Below, piece by piece: positions 58,803-64,000 of a DNA stretch of 64,000 nt. The first letter of the stretch is position 1. The number at the start of each line of letters is the position of its first letter. The position numbers were made by a program, and so were the translations under genes. Source of the stretch: Anaerotruncus rubiinfantis (GTDB lineage Bacteria; Bacillota; Clostridia; Oscillospirales; Ruminococcaceae); NCBI RefSeq assembly GCF_900078395.1, contig NZ_FKLA01000009.1, positions 696,614-760,613 of the forward strand. The letters run 5' to 3'. The notes beneath the pieces are model-generated. The model made no database searches, had not been told where the DNA came from, and saw only the letters and a program-made list of their open reading frames with translations.

Positions 58803-59533
58803 GAATTGCGATCATTGATGATGAACGCCCAAGCCGCAGCGAGCTGAAGCATTTGATCCTGCAGACGCTGCCGGACGCCGAAATTGATGAGGCGGACAGC
58901 GGAGCCGAGGCAGTGGAGCTCGTTTCCGGAAAAAAGAGATACGATGCGCTGTTTGTCGACGTGCACCTGGGAGATATGGAAGGCACCACCCTTTCGCTCA
59001 TGCTCAAAAAACTGCAGCCGCACGCGCAGATCGTCTTTGCGACCGCTTATGACGCATATGCCGTCAAAGCATTCGAGATCGACGCGGCGGATTATATCGT
59101 AAAGCCATTCGATCCCAAAAGAGTCGCACAGGCGCTTGCCAAAATTCAGGGGCGGCTCGCGCCGTCCTGTGCGCCGGAGCCGCCCAAAGGCGAGGCGGCG
59201 CTCGGCAAGCTTTCAATCCTCTGCGAAAAACGGATGGTACTGGTGGACATTCCTTCGATCGCCTACATCGAGACCGACACCCGCTCGTGCGTGCTGCATA
59301 CGAAAGACGGCGACTACACCAGCGCCCAGCCGCTCGGCTACTTTGAAAAAAAGCTCGTCCCGGCGGGCTTTTTCCGCAGCCATAAGAGCTATCTTATCAA
59401 TTTGGAATACGTCACCGAGATCTATCCGTGGTTCAATGGCATGCTTTGCGTCAAGCTGCGCGGCTATGAAAATGAGAACCTTCCGGTCAGCCGCAAGAAC
59501 GTAAAATCCCTCAAGGAGATTTTTGAGGGGTGA
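58799..59533 (+). CDS. LytTR-type response regulator
   Basis: 244 residues. The receiver (1-115) has IDDE (6-9), Asp54 in LFVDVHLGD, and the Lys in YIVKPFDP. The LytTR DNA-binding domain (about 135-240) reads VLVDIPSIAYIETDTRSCVLHTKDG, FFRSHKSYLINLEYVTEIYPW, LPVSRKNVKSLKEIF. It overlaps the kinase gene by four bases. The cstA gene 153 bases downstream is its probable target. Confidence 0.93.
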   Translation: MRIAIIDDERPSRSELKHLILQTLPDAEIDEADSGAEAVELVSGKKRYDALFVDVHLGDMEGTTLSLMLKKLQPHAQIVFATAYDAYAVKAFEIDAADYIVKPFDPKRVAQALAKIQGRLAPSCAPEPPKGEAALGKLSILCEKRMVLVDIPSIAYIETDTRSCVLHTKDGDYTSAQPLGYFEKKLVPAGFFRSHKSYLINLEYVTEIYPWFNGMLCVKLRGYENENLPVSRKNVKSLKEIFEG

Positions 59534-59545
59534 ATGGTGCATTTG

Positions 59546-59592
59546 AACCATCATTTTCAACCGTTCGCCGGAAAATATAAACAGTTTAACCG
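59546..59592. promoter_or_regulatory. Candidate LytTR binding boxes before cstA
   Basis: AACCATCA (59546) and AACCGTTC (59559) are 13 bases apart, and a third AACCG lies at 59588. The cstA promoter has a TAGAAT -10 (59623-59628) but no -35, as expected if the regulator is needed for activation. Confidence 0.45.
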
Positions 59593-59638
59593 AAAAGCGA
59601 TGCGAAACGCCTTTGTTTTTTATAGAATGAGAGTGTAA

Positions 59639-59663
59639 AAAAGGGCCGGGAGGCGGCCCTTTT
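59639..59663 (+). terminator. Hairpin in the cstA leader
   Basis: AAAAGGGCCG and CGGCCCTTTT with a five-base loop, directly after the expected cstA start of transcription. It ends the kinase-regulator transcript or acts as an attenuator of cstA. Confidence 0.6.
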
Positions 59664-59686
59664 GAGAAAGAAGAGGAGGCGTTAGA

Positions 59687-61171
59687 ATGATTACCTTTGT
59701 CCTTTGTATCGTATTGCTGATCGTGGGATTTATGACCTATGGCAAGGTCGTGGAAAAAGTGTTCGGTCCGGATGACCGCGAGACGCCTGCAGTTTCTCTG
59801 GCGGATGGCGTCGACTACGTCCCGATGGGCAACAAGCGTATTTTCCTCATCCAGCTGCTCAATATCGCGGGGCTCGGCCCGATCACCGGCGCTTTGATGG
59901 GCGCCCTGTGGGGCCCGGTCGTTTACCTCTGGATCGTGTTCGGAACCATCTTCGCGGGCGCCGTGCATGACTACATGACCGGCATGCTTTCGATGCGCAA
60001 CCGCGGCGGGAGCATCTCGGAGATCGTCGGCACCTACCTTGGCGGCGGTATGAAACAGGTCATGCGCGTGTTCTCTACCTTCCTGCTGCTCATGGTCGGA
60101 ACAGTTTTTGCGGTCGGTCCGTCGGCTCTGCTCGCAATGCTCACGCCGGAATCACTCGACAAAAATTTCTGGCTTGTCGTCGTGCTGATCTATTACTTCC
60201 TGGCGACCCTCTTGCCGATCGACAAGCTCATCGGCAAGATTTACCCGTTTTTTGGCGCCTGCCTCATCATTATGGCAGTCGGCGTCGGAATGGGGCTTGT
60301 GATCTATAATATCACCGGCTTCGGCGGATTTGGCGAAACCGCGCTCACCATCCATATGCCGGAACTGTGGGACAATTTTGCAAATCTGCATCCGTCCGAT
60401 ATGCCGATCTGGCCGTTTATGTTCATCACGGTGGCCTGCGGCGCAATTTCCGGCTTCCATGCGACCCAGTCCCCGCTGATGGCGCGCTGCCTCAAATCCG
60501 AGAAGGGCGGCCGCAAGATTTTCTACGGCGCGATGGTTGCGGAAGGCGTCATCGCCATGGTGTGGGCAGCGGCCGGCGTCTGCGTCTACAATTCCACCGG
60601 CGGGCTGTCTGCAATGCTCAATGACCCGAATATTGGCCCGAACGGCGTGGTCTACAACACCTGTATGTCGATCCTTGGCCCGGTCGGCGGCGTGCTTGCC
60701 ATGATCGGCGTCATCGCCTGCCCGATCTCTTCGGGTGATACGGCATTCCGTTCCGCGCGGCTCACCGTCGCGGACTGGTTTAAGATCGACCAGCATCCGA
60801 TCAAGCAGCGTCTCGCACTTACTATCCCGGTGCTCGCGTTCGGCGCGATCGTAGGCGGCTTCGTCGATTACGCAATTGTCTGGAGGTACTTCTCCTGGTC
60901 GAACCAGACCCTGGCCATGATCGCCCTGTGGGCGGCGGCGGTCTATCTGTGGCAGCAGAAGAAGGCCTACTGGATGGCGGCCATCCCGGCGACCTTTATG
61001 TCGGCGGTCAGCGCCACCTATTTCCTCGCAGCCCCCGAATGCCTCGGGCTGATGCGGGCCGGACAGCTTGGGCTGGCCTATGGCATCGGTGCGGTGATCG
61101 CGGCAATTTTCCTCGCCATATTCCTCAAAACCACCGTACTGAGCAAAAAAGACACCGCTGCAGCGGCATAG
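59687..61171 (+). CDS. cstA: CstA-family pyruvate/peptide transporter
   Basis: 494 residues, about 14-16 helices, the short Firmicute form (E. coli CstA is about 700). Signatures are NKRIFLIQLLNIAGLGPITGALMGALWGP in the N-terminal part, GAVHDYMTGMLSMRNRGGSI, CGAISGFHATQSPLMARCLK and CPISSGDTAFRSARL. CstA and BtsT import pyruvate in E. coli, and BtsT is controlled by a LytS/LytTR pair like the one directly upstream. AAGAGGAGG precedes the ATG. A strong terminator follows. Confidence 0.93.
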   Translation: MITFVLCIVLLIVGFMTYGKVVEKVFGPDDRETPAVSLADGVDYVPMGNKRIFLIQLLNIAGLGPITGALMGALWGPVVYLWIVFGTIFAGAVHDYMTGMLSMRNRGGSISEIVGTYLGGGMKQVMRVFSTFLLLMVGTVFAVGPSALLAMLTPESLDKNFWLVVVLIYYFLATLLPIDKLIGKIYPFFGACLIIMAVGVGMGLVIYNITGFGGFGETALTIHMPELWDNFANLHPSDMPIWPFMFITVACGAISGFHATQSPLMARCLKSEKGGRKIFYGAMVAEGVIAMVWAAAGVCVYNSTGGLSAMLNDPNIGPNGVVYNTCMSILGPVGGVLAMIGVIACPISSGDTAFRSARLTVADWFKIDQHPIKQRLALTIPVLAFGAIVGGFVDYAIVWRYFSWSNQTLAMIALWAAAVYLWQQKKAYWMAAIPATFMSAVSATYFLAAPECLGLMRAGQLGLAYGIGAVIAAIFLAIFLKTTVLSKKDTAAAA

Positions 61172-61197
61172 GATTCCCTTTCCCAATCCCATTTGAT

Positions 61198-61243
61198 AAA
61201 AAGGAAACAGCACCGTCCATATGGACGGTGCTGTTTCCTTTTT
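61198..61243. terminator. Terminator with a 23-bp perfect palindrome
   Basis: AAAAAGGAAACAGCACCGTC-CAT and its exact complement with no spacer, with T-runs both ways. Confidence 0.85.
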
Positions 61244-61324
61244 CCGCGGCGGGCCTTTTCTTCGGGCGGGGTTTGTGCTATGATACTTTCCAGAATAAAT
61301 TTCAAGAAGGGAAGGGACTCCAAA

Positions 61325-61894
61325 ATGTCTTATCTGCCAAGCATTGCACAGGCCCAGGAACTGCTGGAACAGTATAATCAGGAACCGTTCCACCTGCGCC
61401 ACGCGGCGATCGTTTCGGGCGTGATGGCCTATTTTGCAAAGGAATATGATCCGGACAACCTGATTTTCTGGACGGTCGCGGGGCTTCTGCACGACCTCGA
61501 CTTCGAGCAGTTTCCCCAGGAGCACTGTATCAAGGGCCAGGAGCTGATGCGGGAGGCGGGCCTTGACGAGAAGCTCATCCGTGCCTGCGCAAGCCACGGC
61601 TGGGGAATTACGGTGGACCTGAAGCCGGAGCATATCATGGAGAAGGTCCTTTACGCGACCGACGAGCTCACCGGGCTGATCGGCGCGGTTGCGATCATGC
61701 GTCCGTCGAAAAGCGTGAGCGACCTCGAGCTCAAATCGGTCAAGAAGAAATTCAAGGACAAAAAGTTTGCGGCGGGCTGTTCCCGCGACGTGATTGAAAA
61801 AGGCGCCGAGTTGCTTGGATGGGAGCTCGACGACCTTATCCAGCGCACGATCGACGCGATGCGCAGCCTCATCGGCGTGATTGATGGAATCTGA
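61325..61894 (+). CDS. HD-domain hydrolase (YedJ/HDIG-like)
   Basis: 189 residues. Metal ligands are HLRHAAIVSGVM (His about 24), AGLLHDLDFEQFP (His-Asp about 55-56), CASHGWGI and ATDELTGL. This pattern (LLHDLDFE...P-x-x-H, ASHGWG) is a recognisable HDIG subfamily in anaerobes; its substrate is unknown. An extended -10 (TGC-TATGAT, 61276-61284) lies upstream. Monocistronic, with terminator. Confidence 0.88.
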   Translation: MSYLPSIAQAQELLEQYNQEPFHLRHAAIVSGVMAYFAKEYDPDNLIFWTVAGLLHDLDFEQFPQEHCIKGQELMREAGLDEKLIRACASHGWGITVDLKPEHIMEKVLYATDELTGLIGAVAIMRPSKSVSDLELKSVKKKFKDKKFAAGCSRDVIEKGAELLGWELDDLIQRTIDAMRSLIGVIDGI

Positions 61895-61906
61895 ACCGAA
61901 AGCGGC

Positions 61907-61943
61907 AAACACCCCGGATGCTTTTGCATCCGGGGTGTTTTTG
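61907..61943 (+). terminator. Terminator of the HD gene
   Basis: A 15-bp perfect stem AAACACCCCGGATGC with a TTTT loop and five Ts. Confidence 0.85.
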
Positions 61944-61983
61944 CATCTTGGAGGCGGTTTTGGGCAGGATGGTGGTGGAAAGG

Positions 61984-62012
61984 TTGACCGGGCGGGAAAG
62001 AACCCGTATCCT
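61984..62012 (+). promoter_or_regulatory. Sigma-A promoter of the LytTR-DUF3021 pair
   Basis: TTGACC (61984-61989), a 17-base spacer and TATCCT (62007-62012), 56 bases before the start codon. Confidence 0.7.
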
Positions 62013-62067
62013 AAAGACAGAACAGATCTGTTTGATGATGATAACACCTGCTGGGAGGAGGGGATTT

Positions 62068-62505
62068 ATGAAGATCACCATAGAGCAGGATGCGGCCTGC
62101 GCGGAACCTGAGGTGAAAATCACCTGCAGGGAAATGGACGAAGGGCTTTTGCGGATTGTCGCGGCGCTGCGGGCGCTGGATCACAAGCTTTCGGGTATTT
62201 CGGAAGGGCGTACCTTCGTCTTTGAACCGGACGAGATCTATTACTTTGAAAGCGTTGACAAACGCACCTTTCTTTACACCGCCGACCGGGTGTGCGAGAC
62301 GCCGCTGCGCCTCTACGAGCTGGAGGGTAAGCTGTGCCATGGGGATTTCTTCCGCGCATCCAAGTCGGTCATTGTAAATCTGTCCCGCATCCGGATGCTC
62401 AACCCGATGCTGGGCGGCAAGATCGAGGTCGTTTTGGAAAACGGGGAACGCCTGATGGTTTCACGCCAATACGTGCCCATGCTCAAGGAGAAGCTGGGAC
62501 TTTAA
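62068..62505 (+). CDS. LytTR-domain transcriptional regulator (no receiver)
   Basis: 145 residues. A short N-terminal segment (1-45) precedes a complete LytTR domain: VFEPDEIYYFESVDKRTFLYTAD, RLYELEGKL, DFFRASKSVIVNLSRIRMLNPML and LMVSRQYVPMLKEKL. There is no phosphorylation domain, so control is through the partner membrane protein DUF3021 encoded 13 bases downstream, as in many Firmicutes. GGGAGGAGG precedes the ATG. It probably autoregulates. Confidence 0.92.
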   Translation: MKITIEQDAACAEPEVKITCREMDEGLLRIVAALRALDHKLSGISEGRTFVFEPDEIYYFESVDKRTFLYTADRVCETPLRLYELEGKLCHGDFFRASKSVIVNLSRIRMLNPMLGGKIEVVLENGERLMVSRQYVPMLKEKLGL

Positions 62506-62518
62506 GGGAGGTTTTTTT

Positions 62519-62944
62519 GTGAGTAAACTGATAAACTGGGCAATCGCTTTTAAACCGCTGATGCTTATGTATTTTGCGGCGGGGGTGTTTATCATGATGT
62601 TCTGGGATCTCATCTGGGGGCGTGCCGGCAGCCTGCCGACCGTGCTGCTCTGGCAGATCTTTCTCGCGGCGGTGCTGCTGACCATCACGCATCTGGGCTT
62701 TTTTCCGGAGAATAAGCCGTTTTCCAGACGGGATTTTGTGCTGCATATCCTCTGTAACTATGTGATCATGGCAGCTATGGCTTTTGGCTTTGGCTGGGTT
62801 TCGGCGGCCACATTCCAAAGCGCCGTCGTTTTCACTGGGATCTTTGCGGTGTTTTATGCGGCGGCGTTCACCGGGTTTTATCTCTATTACCGGGAACTGC
62901 GCGGCCAGCTCAATGAGAAGCTCATGCAGTATAAGCAGGGTTGA
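62519..62944 (+). CDS. DUF3021 membrane protein, LytTR partner
   Basis: 141 residues with four hydrophobic segments (FKPLMLMYFAAGVFIMMFW, LWQIFLAAVLLTITHLGFF, VLHILCNYVIMAAMAFGFGWV, VVFTGIFAVFYAAAFTGFYL). This matches DUF3021, whose members sit behind LytTR regulators and are believed to hold them inactive at the membrane. The start is GTG at 62519 with GGGAGG upstream. Confidence 0.88.
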   Translation: MSKLINWAIAFKPLMLMYFAAGVFIMMFWDLIWGRAGSLPTVLLWQIFLAAVLLTITHLGFFPENKPFSRRDFVLHILCNYVIMAAMAFGFGWVSAATFQSAVVFTGIFAVFYAAAFTGFYLYYRELRGQLNEKLMQYKQG

Positions 62945-62948
62945 ATTT

Positions 62949-62984
62949 AAAACGGGCCGGGATATTTGTATCCCGGCCCGTTTT
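62949..62984 (+). terminator. Terminator of the LytTR-DUF3021 pair
   Basis: A 16-bp perfect stem AAAACGGGCCGGGATA with a TTTG loop. Confidence 0.85.
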
Positions 62985-62994
62985 CCGCTATAAT
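62966..62994 (+). promoter_or_regulatory. Promoter of sbcD overlapping the terminator
   Basis: TTGTAT (62966-62971, in the terminator loop), a 17-base spacer and TATAAT (62989-62994). Confidence 0.6.
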
Positions 62995-63037
62995 GAACGA
63001 AAAGCAAACAGAATCTGAAAAAAGAGGAGATTTTCGC

Positions 63038-64000
63038 ATGCGCATCCTGCATACCTCCGACTGGCATCTGGGCATCGCATTACATGGCGTGCCGCTGCTT
63101 GAAGACCAGCGGGAGATGGTTGCCCGGCTCATCGAAACGGTGCGGGCGGAAAAAATAGACGCGGTCGTTGCCGCTGGCGACCTGTTTGACCATGCGGTTG
63201 CACGGCCGGAGACGATCGGACTTTACAACGACGCGATGGTCGCGCTCTGCCGGGACTGCCGCGTGCCGGTTCTGGTGATCGCCGGCAACCATGACGGCGC
63301 GGCGCGGCTCGCATCCTGTTCGGTACTTCTGCGGGAGGCCGGACTCTATGTCTCGGGCAGATTGACCGATCCGGTGGAGCCGGTTGTCATCGGCAGCGCG
63401 GCGTTTTTTCTGCTGCCGTACTTTAATACCGAAGAGGCGCGGTATCTCTATCCGCAGGAACAGATCCGCGGCTATTCGGACGCGATGGCCGCCGTGACGA
63501 AGCGGATGCGGGACCGTTTTTTGCCGGACCGGTGCAACATTCTGGCCGCGCACTGCTTTGCTTGCGGGGCTGAGGTGTCGGAGAGCGACCGCGCCGCCGC
63601 GGTCGGCGGTGCGAGCCAGGTCGACCCGTCGGTTTTTGAAGGGTTTGATTATGTCGCGCTGGGACACCTGCACCGCGCGCAGCAGTTCGGCGCGGCCCGT
63701 TACAGCGGTTCTCCGCTTGCCTATTCCTTTTCGGAGGCGGGGCAGGAAAAGTCCTTCACCATCTTCGACACGGACGACGGTTCGGTGCGGGAAGTCCTGG
63801 TCGCGCCCCGGCGGATGCTGCGGGTGCTGTCGGGAGAGTTCGACCGGGTATACGAGGCGGCGCAGCTGGACGAAAGGCGGGAAGACTATCTTAAAATCGA
63901 GTTGACCGACTGTTACGCGGGACTCGAAAAACTGGAACTGTTTCGGGAAATTTATCCAAATCTGCTGCTCTTGACCGGCAGGGCGGCACAGATGGAGGAG
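63038..64000 (+). CDS. sbcD: Nuclease SbcCD subunit D (partial, runs off the window)
   Basis: The first 321 codons of an Mre11-type nuclease that works with SbcC to open hairpins and process double-strand ends. Phosphoesterase motifs in order: DWHLG (about 8-12), AGDLFDH, AGNHDG, AAHCFACG and ALGHLHRAQQ. The capping domain follows. AAAGAGGAG precedes the ATG at 63038. An sbcC gene is expected beyond the window end. Confidence 0.95.
   Translation, partial: MRILHTSDWHLGIALHGVPLLEDQREMVARLIETVRAEKIDAVVAAGDLFDHAVARPETIGLYNDAMVALCRDCRVPVLVIAGNHDGAARLASCSVLLREAGLYVSGRLTDPVEPVVIGSAAFFLLPYFNTEEARYLYPQEQIRGYSDAMAAVTKRMRDRFLPDRCNILAAHCFACGAEVSESDRAAAVGGASQVDPSVFEGFDYVALGHLHRAQQFGAARYSGSPLAYSFSEAGQEKSFTIFDTDDGSVREVLVAPRRMLRVLSGEFDRVYEAAQLDERREDYLKIELTDCYAGLEKLELFREIYPNLLLLTGRAAQMEE

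Noticed and set aside
60152..62047. A 631-codon antisense frame across cstA and the HD gene
   Set aside because: It crosses two strong terminators and shows Arg/His-rich shadow composition with no domain.

Overview
The window is chromosomal DNA of an anaerobic, spore-forming Clostridia-type Firmicute, probably an Oscillospirales-like gut lineage. The grounds are a gene for the sporulation regulator SpoIIID, Gram-positive strong ribosome-binding sites with many TTG/GTG starts, sigma-A promoters, a GC-rich composition (G/C-ending codons), corrinoid methyl-transfer proteins, and typical clostridial families (AzlCD, YwbE, DUF3021-LytTR, DUF1638, RACo). The taxonomic placement is inference. About 75 protein genes, one tRNA and one integrase relic are supported.

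Layout. 1-1290: end of a Fpg/Nei-like glycosylase gene and a TPR glycosyltransferase. 1337-6733: a five-gene peptide/nickel-type ABC importer operon (minus strand). 7.1-10.5 kb: MATE exporter, an unknown beta-rich protein, a CPA2 antiporter. 10.7-14.1 kb: spoIIID, then an IclR regulator divergent from kdgA (fused to a VOC domain) and kdgK, the lower hexuronate pathway, with GTTTC/GAAAC operator-like sites between. 14.3-17.9 kb: AzlCD amino-acid exporter and a KdpE/KdpD-like pair without Kdp pump genes. 18.2-21.0 kb: threonine synthase with an ApgM-family protein that is a likely homoserine kinase. 21.1-21.6 kb: tRNA-Leu(CAG) followed by a decayed tyrosine integrase. 21.7-23.6 kb: a four-gene operon behind a sigma-A promoter with a LexA-type box. 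23.7-27.3 kb: small proteins, a WYL regulator, a papain-like protein, a DUF1905 / MYG1 / Spx-like group.

27.4-37.4 kb is the most distinctive block. It holds a UroD-family methyltransferase, a corrinoid protein, a PocR-AraC activator, DUF1638, a corrinoid reductive activator (RACo), a complete TRAP importer and a second UroD-family protein whose zinc ligands are replaced. Together these look like an inducible uptake and corrinoid-dependent demethylation system for an unidentified methylated carboxylate. 37.4-44.4 kb is small housekeeping genes (ferredoxin, GIY-YIG, YwbE, ECF S-component, B3/B4, MGMT, MnmM-like, HD). 44.5-51.9 kb: a D-aminoacylase, potABCD polyamine importer, exonuclease III, and an SSAT-like acetyltransferase with an XRE regulator. 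52-54.9 kb: an ECF sigma factor, its frameshifted anti-sigma gene, and a patatin. 54.9-57.1 kb: MBL-fold protein, a 108-bp tandem repeat, PanE. 57.1-61.2 kb: LytS kinase, LytTR regulator and CstA, a likely pyruvate-sensing and uptake module. 61.3-64 kb: HD protein, LytTR-DUF3021 pair, and the start of sbcD.

Two independent, perfect, GC-rich short tandem duplications (16 bp and 17 bp) each spoil one reading frame. Deleting one copy in silico restores a normal gene in both cases.
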